Shown: positions 1 through 8,628 of the stretch, piece by piece
How the letters are laid out: each line of letters begins with the position of its first letter
How positions within the stretch are numbered: position 1 is the stretch's first letter
Source of the DNA: Saprospiraceae bacterium
GTDB lineage: Bacteria > Bacteroidota > Bacteroidia > Chitinophagales > Saprospiraceae
Length of the DNA stretch: 64,000 nt
Direction: 5' to 3'
Assembly: GCA_016717145.1 (NCBI GenBank)
Contig: JADKGD010000073.1
Coordinates: forward strand, 124,001 to 188,000
The notes under the pieces: generated by a model
Told to the model about the DNA's origin: nothing
Databases searched by the model: none
Seen by the model: the letters and a program-made list of their open reading frames with translations, nothing else
Made by a program: the position numbers and the translations under genes

Positions 1-602
1 CCATCTGTCATTACATTGCCACCTGTAGAAATATAGGGTAGATCCAGCACTTCAAGGCCAATTTGTTTACCTAATGGAACGGTGGCATTGTCATCTGTAG
101 TTGTTTTAATGATTTTATTTCCATCCTTATAAAGAAAAACGAGAGAATCGTTACATAAAATATTAGTGACCGGGGTTGCATAAACATATTTTGGATCCGC
201 CAATTTCATTTCTCCTTTGGGCGTAAATACAGCATGAGGTCCCCAGTCCCTAACCCATGAAACATCAATGCCTTGTGGCGCAAAAATAAAGGTTACGAGG
301 CTTGTATCAATTCCCCACTTATTATACCATTTTGCTGCCTCTTGTTTTGACTGTTGATTTTCGACCAGAGTGAACAATTTATTATCTCCAGCCAGCTCAA
401 TTACCAACTTGTATGGAACGCTCAGCGGCCACGCTACCAGTGTGCCTAATGCGGGCTCCCATTCAGCTGCCATACGATTGACATCACTTCGGAGGTTAAC
501 TTTAACTTCATTTGTGTTTTCGAGACTGGTCACCTGAGCGCCACAGGAAAAAGTAAACGCCGCATGAAGTATTAAAAAAAGCAATGACTTCCTGACAAAC
601 AT
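1..602 (-). CDS. Peptidyl-arginine/agmatine deiminase family protein (partial, C-terminus outside window)
   Basis: The reading frame starts at ATG 602 and runs off the left edge, giving about 200 residues. Residues 1-20 form a signal peptide ending TFSCGAQ, so it is probably an exported lipoprotein. Guanidine-deiminase family motifs follow: AEWEP (46-50), VAWP (56-59), WVRDWGP (116-122) and TGGNVMTDG (193 to the edge). In the family these surround the substrate-binding Asp residues. The catalytic His and Cys lie in the missing half. The enzyme hydrolyses the guanidino group of agmatine or C-terminal peptidyl-arginine to ammonia plus the ureido product; export favours the PAD_porph branch over cytosolic agmatine deiminase, which is inference. 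Confidence 0.85.
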   Translation of the reverse strand, partial: MFVRKSLLFLILHAAFTFSCGAQVTSLENTNEVKVNLRSDVNRMAAEWEPALGTLVAWPLSVPYKLVIELAGDNKLFTLVENQQSKQEAAKWYNKWGIDTSLVTFIFAPQGIDVSWVRDWGPHAVFTPKGEMKLADPKYVYATPVTNILCNDSLVFLYKDGNKIIKTTTDDNATVPLGKQIGLEVLDLPYISTGGNVMTD

Positions 603-761
603 TACATTTGAATTTTGTTTTTTGCAGCAATGATGCATATGGGGTTACAACATCTTTCGACGTAAATGTAGGTATTAATATCTTAAATTATAGAATAAAT
701 ATATAAAATAATAATTTGTTTTTGACAGATATTAGGGAGGGTTTTGATTGATTTTAAAGTA

Positions 762-1568
762 TTATCCAGGTAACTTATACGCAGCTTTTAAGAAGATTAT
801 AGTATTGGTAGCTTTGTTGTGAAGAGACATCAATCTGGATTCTATCAAAAGATTGCTACCTTTCAGTTGCTGGAGATAGTAAGCCAAATCCTGAAATAGT
901 TTGGGATCATAAGACCTTAATGTTGGATTATTTGCTGGTCGGCTTATACCTTCCATGGTTACCATTTCATACAAAACAAAGGGGTCAAAAATGCGGGATA
1001 AAATTGGATCTGCAGCTCTTCTTTCTATGCGGTCATCTTCTTGATTGTAATATATATATTCCACAAGTTTTTGATATGAAATCATACTATCAGCTGCCCC
1101 TTCATTTCTAATCAGACGCAATGAGCCTGAACTTTTTAGTTGTGTTATGGTTCTGTCATTACTTTGGAACCTGGTACTTCTGACCAGTACTCTTCCCAAA
1201 AAATACAGTTCATTTTCATGTCCCTTAATCTGTTGAGATCGCAGTAAATAAATAAGGGAGTCCATTACTTCCATCTTTCTTTGTCTGATTTTCAGAATTT
1301 GTTTTATGGAAGAAGTATCCGTTTTCAGATCTTCTATAAATGAATTAATATACTGTTTTTCAGTCTGTTGCTCGCTAAGGTTTTGACGGTAATTTTCTGC
1401 CATAAAACCAGCAAAAACTGCTAAAAAAAGCATGATAAATTCTTTGATATAAGAAGCCCAGTCTCTTTTTAATCGTGGAGCTATAATAATATTTTCCTTG
1501 TTGTCAGATGCTTGTTTTTCCTGTAAATTTTGATTTTCTTCCATTATTTTTTTTTCAGATTTTAGCAT
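762..1568 (-). CDS. DUF6090-like single-pass membrane protein
   Basis: 268 residues. A charged N-terminal segment (1-37) precedes one hydrophobic helix at about 42-58 (EFIMLFLAVFAGFMAEN), then a long charged, probably helical soluble domain beginning SEQQTEKQYINSFIEDLK. This layout matches the DUF6090 proteins next to it, although the N-terminal HIRQKLI block is missing, so it is a divergent member. The ATG at 1568 overlaps the end of the upstream 84-codon gene by 7 bases, consistent with translational coupling; an ATG at 1544 (MEENQN) after an A-rich stretch is an equally plausible start. Function is unknown in the family. Confidence 0.7.
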   Translation of the reverse strand: MLKSEKKIMEENQNLQEKQASDNKENIIIAPRLKRDWASYIKEFIMLFLAVFAGFMAENYRQNLSEQQTEKQYINSFIEDLKTDTSSIKQILKIRQRKMEVMDSLIYLLRSQQIKGHENELYFLGRVLVRSTRFQSNDRTITQLKSSGSLRLIRNEGAADSMISYQKLVEYIYYNQEDDRIERRAADPILSRIFDPFVLYEMVTMEGISRPANNPTLRSYDPKLFQDLAYYLQQLKGSNLLIESRLMSLHNKATNTIIFLKAAYKLPG

Positions 1569-1816
1569 GCTCTTTGTCTGGTATTTTTTATACCATTCAA
1601 ATTTTCTTTATTCTTTTCAAGGTTAGACCTTATCTGAGATAGTATTTCTTTTTCGAAAATTCTGTTTTTTCTGTTTTCATTCCAATTATTTAACTGCACT
1701 GCCAATAAAATACCAATCATGACCAATACGATTTCACCAATAACATATTTCAGGTAGTTGACCAGCTTTCCTTCTGCAATTAACTTTTGTCTGATGTGTC
1801 TGAAAAATTTGATCAT
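1562..1816 (-). CDS. Truncated DUF6090 protein (N-terminal anchor only)
   Basis: 84 residues. The first 50 are a near copy of the neighbouring full-length DUF6090 protein: MIKFF.HIRQKLI.EGK, NYLKY.IGEIVLVMIGILLA.Q, then NWNENRKN. After about residue 75 the frame ends in an unrelated tail (TRQRAC). Full-length members here are about 240 residues, so the soluble domain is lost. It starts 6 bases downstream of the 1823 stop and overlaps the next gene. It could be a decayed paralog left by recombination between tandem copies, or a free membrane-anchor peptide; I favour decay. Confidence 0.65.
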   Translation of the reverse strand: MIKFFRHIRQKLIAEGKLVNYLKYVIGEIVLVMIGILLAVQLNNWNENRKNRIFEKEILSQIRSNLEKNKENLNGIKNTRQRAC

Positions 1817-1822
1817 TGTCTA

Positions 1823-2548
1823 TTATTTGGTAAGTTCAATAATTTTGTCAATTGTCTCACTTAAGATTTCAAGTTCATTCGGCTGATTTTCTAAAACATC
1901 TTTCAAGTTGGTATGTCGCATACCAATGGTATTATGAAATTCAATACTTTGTAAAAAATCCCAGTTTAAATCTTTAAAAGGCCTTTTGTTTTTGACATAT
2001 TTGATCTCATAGTATTTTGACATATAGGGTATGTAAAAATTTCTAATATGATTTCTTGCCACAATTTCTTCTTCAGAATAATCCAGGAAAAGGTCTGTCC
2101 AGTTTTGAAGTAATTTTCTTAATTCGGGATTAGAAATTAAATCAAAGGATGACGTGTTTATTAAGGTATTGATCGTAGATAGATTTGGATTAAAAGTCCA
2201 ATTAGTGTATGTGCCGTCCAATAAAGTTACTACACTATCTATTTCAATTTTGATGACATCAAATGGCAACAGATTTAATAATTTTTTAGTTGAATTATAA
2301 GAACGAATGTGATTACTTTTAACCAATATTAACTGTTCTTTATTTTCTAAAAATTCTTTATGAATATCATGCAAAATTTGAACTTCTTTCTGTTGTTGTT
2401 TTCTATTGGTATTCCATTCAGAAACTTGTAGCGCCAATAAAATACCAATCATTACAAGAACGATTTCACCAATGGCATATTTTAGATAATTCGTTATTTT
2501 TCCTTCTGAAATGAGTTTCTGTCTGATGTTTCTGAAAAATTTGATCAT
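1823..2548 (-). CDS. DUF6090 family membrane protein
   Basis: 241 residues, typical length for DUF6090. The conserved N-terminal block FFRNIRQKLISEGK is followed by one membrane helix (about 26-44, AIGEIVLVMIGILLALQ) and a charged segment NTNRKQQQKE, then an alpha-helical soluble domain of about 190 residues ending DKIIELTK. The family is common and often multi-copy in Bacteroidota, with no established role. It is the first gene of a three-member tandem cluster transcribed leftward; the REP-type repeat array begins 20 bases upstream of its start codon. Confidence 0.8.
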   Translation of the reverse strand: MIKFFRNIRQKLISEGKITNYLKYAIGEIVLVMIGILLALQVSEWNTNRKQQQKEVQILHDIHKEFLENKEQLILVKSNHIRSYNSTKKLLNLLPFDVIKIEIDSVVTLLDGTYTNWTFNPNLSTINTLINTSSFDLISNPELRKLLQNWTDLFLDYSEEEIVARNHIRNFYIPYMSKYYEIKYVKNKRPFKDLNWDFLQSIEFHNTIGMRHTNLKDVLENQPNELEILSETIDKIIELTK

Positions 2549-2568
2549 TGGTTATTTATTTTTAGAAA

Positions 2569-2952
2569 GTCCCGTCAGGGACAAAATATTGGGGAGAAAG
2601 ATTTTATCATAGAAGATATTGAATTGTATGTATATTTATCAAAATAAAACAATTATATTATTTACCTAAAGGTACGAATATTTGCCAAAATAAAACAATT
2701 ATATTACGTACCTAAAGGCACGATTTTTTGATTTCTTTTTACCGATATGTTGTCCCTAACGGGACATAATATATTTTGGTTAGTCATGTCAGGGACAAAA
2801 TATTAGGGAGAAAGATTTTATCACAGAAGATATTGAATTGTATGTTTATTTGCCAAAATAAAACAATTATATTACGTACCTAAAGGCACGATTTTTACCG
2901 ATATGTTGTCCCTAACGGGACATAATATATTTTGGTTAGTCCCGTCAGGGAC
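2569..2952. repeat. Left block of a 168-bp-period REP-type hairpin array
   Basis: Contains about 2.3 copies of a unit with two hairpins: GTACCTAAAGGYAC (unit anchors at about 2671, 2707 and 2875; 2707 to 2875 is exactly 168 bp) and GTCCCTAACGGGAC (for example 2752-2765), plus GTCCCGTCAGGGAC at both ends (2569-2582 and 2939-2952). The copy at 2671 is a short, partly deleted unit directly abutting the 2707 copy. Spacer sequence between hairpins is also conserved, so whole units were duplicated. The block ends just before an inverted hairpin GTGCCTTTAGGTAC (2993-3006) that precedes the transposase stop. Confidence 0.85.
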
Positions 2953-3012
2953 AAAACATTGGATAGAAATATATATTTTTAAACCGCAATTTGTGCCTTT
3001 AGGTACAAAATA

Positions 3013-3474
3013 TTATAAGACAGATTTTAAAATATACCGTTCATCATAATCAATATTAAATTCATCAAGAAATTTTCGGTATTCCGATTCAAACGTAACC
3101 GTTTTATGGTGCTGTTCCTGATTTTGAATGTATTTTATGACATTAATTACATCAGATTTTGAATATGAAAAAGCTCCAAACCCCGCTTGCCACGAAAATT
3201 TATCATGAAGGAAATATTTTTCATTCAGCCATCGGGAAGAATCCTGTTTTACCTGCTTCATTAATTCTGATAATGCCTGTGTCGGTCTCAAGCCAAAAAG
3301 AATGTGTATATGATCGGGCATGCCGTTAATTTGTAAGACCTTATGTTCATAATTTTGAATAATTCCGGTCATATATTTATACAATTCGTCTTTCCATATA
3401 GGATTGATCAAACTTTGTCTGTTTTGAACAGCAAAAACTGCCTGAATGTGTATTTGTGTGTAGGTATTTGCCAT
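3013..3474 (-). CDS. Y1 (IS200-like/REP-associated) tyrosine transposase
   Basis: 153 residues, the usual size of Y1_Tnp single-domain HUH transposases. Visible motifs: QIHIQAVFAVQNR at the N-terminus, the HUH pair in NGMPDHIHILFG (about residues 50-61), SELMKQVKQDSSRWLNE, and the Tyr region NVIKYIQNQEQHHK (about 111-124), where Y114 is the expected nucleophile. It nicks single-stranded DNA at hairpin ends. No tnpB or standalone IS ends are present. The gene is bracketed by inverted hairpins (2993-3006 and 3501-3514) and embedded in an array of matching hairpins, the arrangement expected of a RAYT that has amplified its REP elements rather than a normal IS200 copy. Confidence 0.88.
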   Translation of the reverse strand: MANTYTQIHIQAVFAVQNRQSLINPIWKDELYKYMTGIIQNYEHKVLQINGMPDHIHILFGLRPTQALSELMKQVKQDSSRWLNEKYFLHDKFSWQAGFGAFSYSKSDVINVIKYIQNQEQHHKTVTFESEYRKFLDEFNIDYDERYILKSVL

Positions 3475-3499
3475 ATCGGTATCAGGTATATTTATATTA

Positions 3500-4110
3500 C
3501 GTACCTAAAGGTACGAATTTTGATTTCTTTTTACCGATATGTTGTCCCTAACGGGACATAATATATTTTGGTTAGTCATGTCAGGGACAACATATTAGGG
3601 AGAAAGATTTTATCACAGAAGATATTGAATTGTATGTTTATTTGCCAAAATAAAACAATTATATTACGTACCTAAAGGCACGATTTTTTTATTTCTTTTT
3701 ACCGATATGTTGTCCCTAACGGGACATAATATATTTTGGTTAGTCATGTCAGGGACAACATATTGGGGAGAAAGATTTTATCACAGAAGATATTGAATTG
3801 TATGTTTATTTGCCAAAATAAAACAATTATATTACGTACCTAAAGGCACGAATTTTTGATTTCTTTTTACCGATATGTTGTCCCTAACGGGACATAATAT
3901 ATTTTGGTTAGTCATGTCAGGGACAACATATTAGGGAGAAAGATTTTATCACAGAAGATATTGAATTGTATGTTTATTTGCCAAAATAAAACAATTATAT
4001 TACGTACCTAAAGGCACGAATTTTTGATTTCTTTTTACCATTATGCTGTCCCTAACGGGATATAAAATATTGTTCTGAATTTTTATTTTTTAGATGGTCC
4101 CGTTAGGGAC
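3500..4110. repeat. Right block of the 168-bp-period REP-type hairpin array
   Basis: Anchors of the GTACCTAAAGGYAC hairpin lie at 3500, 3667, 3835 and 4003 (periods 167, 168, 168). Each unit also holds GTCCCTAACGGGAC and a conserved AT-rich spacer (GGGAGAAAGATTTTATCACAG and neighbouring bases). The last unit decays, with the second hairpin degenerating to GTCCCTAACGGGATAT, and a final GTCCCGTTAGGGAC at 4097-4110 closes the block just before the acylase stop codon. No coding potential is supported. Together with 2569-2952 it flanks the Y1 transposase gene. Confidence 0.88.
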
Positions 4111-4132
4111 AAAATATTGTTTGCAGATTATT

Positions 4133-6316
4133 TTATTTTTCCCCTGGGTTATATGACCTCTCTGCGTTTTTTAGCACATCTTCTTTGTAAAAAAGTACAT
4201 CTTTAAACTGACCCTGACTGTACATCTGACCCTGATCAAAAAAATGCGGAGATTTTTCATCACCACTCTGGCCTCCTGCCAGAAGCGATTTTGCCTTTAT
4301 CCTGGGGCCAAACTCCACTGCGCAGACAAAACTGTTGCCATGCACACCATATCTTTTTTTAGTATTGGGAAAAGTTCGGCCATCGTAAGAGGGCAGCATT
4401 CCCCATGTAGAAGATACATAAGCTACGGGATAGCTCAGCTTATTGTCATCAAAAGTATATTGGAGATCTGATGATATCCTTTGAAAACGGTTTATCTCTC
4501 CCCAAGGGGTCTGCCAGCGACCAAATCTGCGCTGCAAATCATAAACAGTCTGTAGCAATGGTCTTAGTAAACCATAAGCAGAAGCATTGGCAGCAAAATA
4601 TTTAGCTTTAACTACCTGGTCTGCTTCTTCGTCTTCTATTATTTTTGTATTAAGAATATTAGGAAGGATATTTTGTCCCCATTCTACAGCAAGGGTTGTA
4701 GCTATGGAGTTTTCGCCACAACGGAAATCCCATTTTTTCAGGACAGCAATCGGACCGGCTAATAAAGCGAAAAGTGAATCTTCGTAGGGAACCTGCTCAA
4801 ATGCACTGACTAATGCAGGTACCAATACCTCAAATGCGGCCAATCTTCTGTCGTATCCCGCTTTGATGACTTTGTCTATATTGTAATTTCTTTCTTCGCT
4901 CAGTGTTCTGACCGCATTAATTCCTCGGAAGTTTTCGCTGTCGGGTGCCATATACACAGGATATTTTTCCCTTTTAGGGCTTTGATCACCTGCAACTGTA
5001 AAGGGTGTGGAGTTGCAGTTCTGGAGCCAGCCATTGGATGGATTGATACTAAAGACGGTTTCGTTGATGTTATGATATCCCGTCCATTCTGTTGCCGGTG
5101 TACCCCCATCCACTGCCTGACTCCAGTCAAATTTGGCATCTCTGGTTGGGATTCTATTGCCATGCCAATAAGCGATGTTGCCTGCTGCATCGGCATAAAC
5201 TGTATTATTGGAAATATTGCCTTTCAGATCCAGTGTTTTTTTGAAGTCTTCCAGTCCGGTAGCCTTGTTTCTTTGCCAACATTGTATCAATCCGTTCAAG
5301 ATACGATTATCTGCCTTTAAACTCAGCCACTTACCGTTTCGTTTGGTCATGACAGGGCCATGGTGTGTGAATAGCGCTTGTATCATTGTAGTATCAAAAG
5401 TGCTACCATTTTTAGTGCGAAGCAGGATTTTTTTGGTGATCACCGGTTTTTCCTTGCCATCATAAGTGTACACCCATTTGTTGCCTTTACGGGATACTTT
5501 TTCTATATAGGTATCGGCGGCATCTACAGCACTGCTCGTATGAATCCAGCCACATTTTTCATTAAATCCCTGATATACAAAAAATTGACCCCAGGTCACA
5601 GCACCATATACATTGAGTCCTTCTTCGCTTACCATATGGACTTCAGGTCTGAAGTAAAAAGTAACATGTGGATTTATATACAATATAGCATGTCCCGATT
5701 CAGTAATCTTGGGTGCAAATGCAAATCCGTTAGATCCGGTCAGGACTTCTTCTTTTTCTTCTTTGACGAAGGAGAGTGATGGCTCCGCCGAATAAAAGTT
5801 TTTAAGCTCACCTACTGTGATGTCAGCTGTATTGATGGCACCTATACTGCCATCAGTCCACAGCATAGGGTACCAAGGCTTAAAACGGTTTAAAAGCGCA
5901 GGTTTTTTTTCAGGATGTTTATATAGATAATAATTGACACCATCTGCAAAGGCATTACAAAGTTTTTTCATCCAGGCGGGTGAAGCATTGTAATCTTTGA
6001 CAGCGTCAGAAGAATCTATGATCATACGTATGAGGAGATCTTCATACAAATCATCTGAGCCTGTAACTTCTGCCATTCTGCCCAATTTTTCTATATAATT
6101 CATTTCTACACGCTTGAAATCGTCTTCACATTGGGCATACAGAAGACCAAAAACGGCATCAGCATCCTTTTTGCCGTAAATATGTGGTACACCATAATTG
6201 TCTCTGATGATGGTGACTTGTTTTGCCTGGCCTTCCCATCGGGAGATTTCATCTTTGGTAAACGATTGTGAAAAGAGACATAACGGAAATAATAAAATGA
6301 TAAGTAAAAACTTCAT
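4133..6316 (-). CDS. Penicillin acylase family (S45) hydrolase
   Basis: 727 residues with a signal peptide (1-16, ending CLFSQ). It belongs to the N-terminal-nucleophile penicillin/acyl-homoserine-lactone acylases: RDNYGVPHIYG (38-48) and AQCEDDFKRVE in the alpha chain, then the processing site VLTGSNGFAFAP with Ser195 as the predicted nucleophile exposed by autocleavage. The beta chain shows GAVTWGQFFVYQGFNE, HHGPV, and NNTVYADAAGNIAYWHG. The total length suits the family. Likely periplasmic amide hydrolase acting on acylated small molecules; penicillin, AHL or other acyl substrates cannot be told apart from sequence. The 3' end abuts the repeat array. Confidence 0.88.
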   Translation of the reverse strand: MKFLLIILLFPLCLFSQSFTKDEISRWEGQAKQVTIIRDNYGVPHIYGKKDADAVFGLLYAQCEDDFKRVEMNYIEKLGRMAEVTGSDDLYEDLLIRMIIDSSDAVKDYNASPAWMKKLCNAFADGVNYYLYKHPEKKPALLNRFKPWYPMLWTDGSIGAINTADITVGELKNFYSAEPSLSFVKEEKEEVLTGSNGFAFAPKITESGHAILYINPHVTFYFRPEVHMVSEEGLNVYGAVTWGQFFVYQGFNEKCGWIHTSSAVDAADTYIEKVSRKGNKWVYTYDGKEKPVITKKILLRTKNGSTFDTTMIQALFTHHGPVMTKRNGKWLSLKADNRILNGLIQCWQRNKATGLEDFKKTLDLKGNISNNTVYADAAGNIAYWHGNRIPTRDAKFDWSQAVDGGTPATEWTGYHNINETVFSINPSNGWLQNCNSTPFTVAGDQSPKREKYPVYMAPDSENFRGINAVRTLSEERNYNIDKVIKAGYDRRLAAFEVLVPALVSAFEQVPYEDSLFALLAGPIAVLKKWDFRCGENSIATTLAVEWGQNILPNILNTKIIEDEEADQVVKAKYFAANASAYGLLRPLLQTVYDLQRRFGRWQTPWGEINRFQRISSDLQYTFDDNKLSYPVAYVSSTWGMLPSYDGRTFPNTKKRYGVHGNSFVCAVEFGPRIKAKSLLAGGQSGDEKSPHFFDQGQMYSQGQFKDVLFYKEDVLKNAERSYNPGEK

Positions 6317-6364
6317 AAAATTTATTTTGATCGAATTTTAATATAATCCTGGTTTGTATTTTTT

Positions 6365-6399
6365 TAAAAAAAGTGGTCCTGATCTGAATTCAGGACCAC
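6365..6399 (-). terminator. Rho-independent terminator of the cyclophilin gene
   Basis: A perfect 10-bp stem (GTGGTCCTGA at 6373-6382 pairing with TCAGGACCAC at 6390-6399) with a 7-base loop is followed, in the leftward direction, by seven T residues (6365-6372 on the minus strand). It lies 17 bases past the stop codon at 6416 and ahead of the acylase start at 6316, so the two genes are separately transcribed. Confidence 0.85.
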
Positions 6400-6415
6400 A
6401 ATTACATGATTTTTT

Positions 6416-7012
6416 TTATTTTAATTTTGGTATACTATAGCCCTTGTCTCTAAGTTCTTCTTCTGTCATTTTTAATACATTTACCTGCAATGTGATTGGA
6501 ATGAGCGGTGTATCGAGCGTATCTGTTGTCACCTGACCGATGGCTTCCAGTACCTCGAGGCCTTTAAATACCTGACCGATAATCATAAATTTTCCATCAA
6601 GCCTTGGTATACCTTCTTTATTGTGTACGATGTAAAACTGACAACCGGCAGACAGCTTGCCCGGATTATCATCACGACCTATGCCTACGGCACCGTACAC
6701 ATGTCTGAGGCTATCATGAAATTCAGGCGTGATCAAGTAGGGCGACTTACTAAATCCTTCCGGTGTGTCTGGGCATCCGCCCTGGATGACAAAGTTTTTT
6801 ATCACACGGTTGAAAGTAAGTGTATCCCAATAATGATCATTAGCGAGTTTAATAAAACTTGCTTTGTGATTGGGTGTAAGGTCAGAAAATGAAAATAACA
6901 TTTCACCCATAGGTGTTTTTATTTGCCCCACATCATAGATTGTTTGCTCTTTTTTAACCGGGGAACAAGCGATTACGAAAATAATAGCACACAATAATAA
7001 ATACAGTTTCAT
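6416..7012 (-). CDS. Cyclophilin-type peptidyl-prolyl cis-trans isomerase, lipoprotein
   Basis: 198 residues. A lipoprotein signal with lipobox VIAC puts the mature N-terminus at Cys16, followed by SPVKKEQ. The cyclophilin fold spans about 33-185: the active-site segment FNRVIKNFVIQGGCPD, AVGIGRDDNPGKLSAGCQFYI in place of the usual Gln-Phe-Phe-Ile strand, RLDGKFMIIGQVFKGLEVL near the end. It accelerates proline isomerisation of exported proteins in the periplasm. A single gene with its own terminator; an imperfect inverted repeat (ATGTGT...ACACAT, 7026-7043) lies 14 bases upstream of the start. Confidence 0.9.
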   Translation of the reverse strand: MKLYLLLCAIIFVIACSPVKKEQTIYDVGQIKTPMGEMLFSFSDLTPNHKASFIKLANDHYWDTLTFNRVIKNFVIQGGCPDTPEGFSKSPYLITPEFHDSLRHVYGAVGIGRDDNPGKLSAGCQFYIVHNKEGIPRLDGKFMIIGQVFKGLEVLEAIGQVTTDTLDTPLIPITLQVNVLKMTEEELRDKGYSIPKLK

Positions 7013-7255
7013 TTATGTGATTTTAATGTGTGAAATTACACATTTCGACATTATGCCAAAGTCAAAAGCAGAATATATTTTTTTGAAAGAAGGAAAGGAG
7101 TTTTAATGTATTTTACAATGAGTGGATTTATACTCTTAATAGGTATTTTCAAATTATATTAATGTAAAATATTTTGCCTGAAAATAAATGTCATCAAATA
7201 TGTATTGCTAAAAAAAATATCCTGCCTACCCAACTTTTGTCTTTTATGCCTAACA

Positions 7256-8275
7256 TCATTTTTGTCCTTTCAAAAAGTCAATCAAGCCTTTGAAATAATT
7301 CTTCTGATCATCATACATACTCATATGGCTGCCATTCCGGCAATACAAATAAGTTCCGTTTTGTACTTCTGAAGCCATCCATTTCATATGTTCAGGATCC
7401 ATGGTATCATGTTGGGCACCTATAACTAATGTTGGTACTGAAATTTCTTTTAAGCGATTTTTTACATCCCACTTTTGTAATTTTCCAGAGATGCCAAATT
7501 CACTTGGTCCCTGCATGGTCACATAAAGTGATTGATTCATTCTGCCAAAAGAGCGGTTTACAGGTTCAGGCCAATCATTCAGAGGAAAGCGGAGTATATG
7601 TTTTGTATAAAAATTGGGGTAAAGCAATTCCATATACTTAGGATTAGCAAAATCGCCATTTTTTTCTATTGTTCGGACTGTGTCCAATACTTTTGGGTCC
7701 ATTTGTTTGGCCAGCACATCATCGGCATATTTTCCATATTCAGGGGCACTCGACATCATATTTGAAATGATAAGACCCTTGAGATTTTGCTGGTATTTAA
7801 GCGCGTATTCCATACAAAGAATACCACCCCAGGAATGTCCTAAAAGGTAAAAATTATCTTTATCCAGATGGAGGGCTTTTCTTACTTGCTCGACTTCTTC
7901 AACATATCTTGTCAAATCCCACATGGATGTATCCTTAGGATTGTCTGAAAATCCGCAACCAAGCTGATCATAATATATTAATTCAATGCCTTCCGCAGGA
8001 AGGAAGCTTTCAAAACACTCAAAGTACTCATGAGTGGCCCCGGGACCACCATTCAGAAGTAAAAGTTTTATAGTTGGATGGTTACCTATGGTTTTTGTCC
8101 AAACATTAAATTTTCCTTTTGATGTTTCAATAGGTATAACTTTGATACCTCCGGTTTTAATTCCCGTTTCGTTGCTCGTAAAATACGAAGTAAGTGATGA
8201 TGACGAGCTGGTCTGTTTACAACTGTTCAGACCAAATAAACAAATTATAAAAAAGCAAAATATTAGGTGTTTCAT
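7256..8275 (-). CDS. Proline iminopeptidase-family alpha/beta hydrolase, lipoprotein
   Basis: 339 residues with lipobox LNSC (Cys19). It has the S33 features: oxyanion-hole segment LLNGGPGATHEY (73-84), YYDQLGCGFSDNP (101-113), nucleophile elbow LLGHSWGG with Ser148, an Asp in VIGAQHDTMD and the terminal His in RNGSHMSMYDD. The length matches prolyl aminopeptidases of the PepI type. Expected to release N-terminal proline from peptides at the outer face of the membrane or in the periplasm. A 350-base region upstream separates it from the divergent Ig-repeat gene. Confidence 0.87.
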   Translation of the reverse strand: MKHLIFCFFIICLFGLNSCKQTSSSSSLTSYFTSNETGIKTGGIKVIPIETSKGKFNVWTKTIGNHPTIKLLLLNGGPGATHEYFECFESFLPAEGIELIYYDQLGCGFSDNPKDTSMWDLTRYVEEVEQVRKALHLDKDNFYLLGHSWGGILCMEYALKYQQNLKGLIISNMMSSAPEYGKYADDVLAKQMDPKVLDTVRTIEKNGDFANPKYMELLYPNFYTKHILRFPLNDWPEPVNRSFGRMNQSLYVTMQGPSEFGISGKLQKWDVKNRLKEISVPTLVIGAQHDTMDPEHMKWMASEVQNGTYLYCRNGSHMSMYDDQKNYFKGLIDFLKGQK

Positions 8276-8565
8276 ACTTTAAAAATAAACCGATTAAAAG
8301 AAATCTGATAAGATATAATAGTCTGCAATATACATGTAAAATTACAACAAATATGTTGGTAGCACCAATTTTATGTTGGATTATATAAAGTACTGAATTG
8401 ACTTTTCAAAACATGCAAGAGAATTCTAATAAAAATATTTTTTCCTAAGAATTATATATAGATCTTATTGTATTTCTTGCTAAAGTAGCCAGCTTTTACA
8501 TTTAAGTCCAATATGTAATAAATACTGCGCCGGATTTTGCCCTTTTAGTGTTATAATTGTGATAA

Positions 8566-8598
8566 TTTTGTGATATTTAAATATCATCTTTACTCTTT
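8566..8598 (+). promoter_or_regulatory. Candidate promoter with internal 16-bp palindrome upstream of the Ig-repeat gene
   Basis: A TTTTG at 8566-8570 and a near-consensus TACTCTTT at 8591-8598 sit 20 bases apart, close to the Bacteroidota -33/-7 pattern. The spacer is occupied by a perfect palindrome TGATATTTAAATATCA (8571-8586), a position where a bound dimer would block polymerase. The start codon follows 30 bases later. The rest of the 353-base gap (8276-8628) shows nothing recognisable. Confidence 0.4.
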
Positions 8599-8628
8599 CT
8601 TTATACACCAAATTAAAAATAAATTATC

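Noticed and set aside
2569..4110. CRISPR array
   Set aside because: The spacing is 168 bp with conserved spacers and two different hairpins; CRISPR repeats are 24-40 bp with unique spacers, and no cas gene is near.
4982..5779. Plus-strand frames inside the acylase gene
   Set aside because: The minus-strand acylase has a signal peptide, processing site and family motifs throughout; the opposite frames have none.
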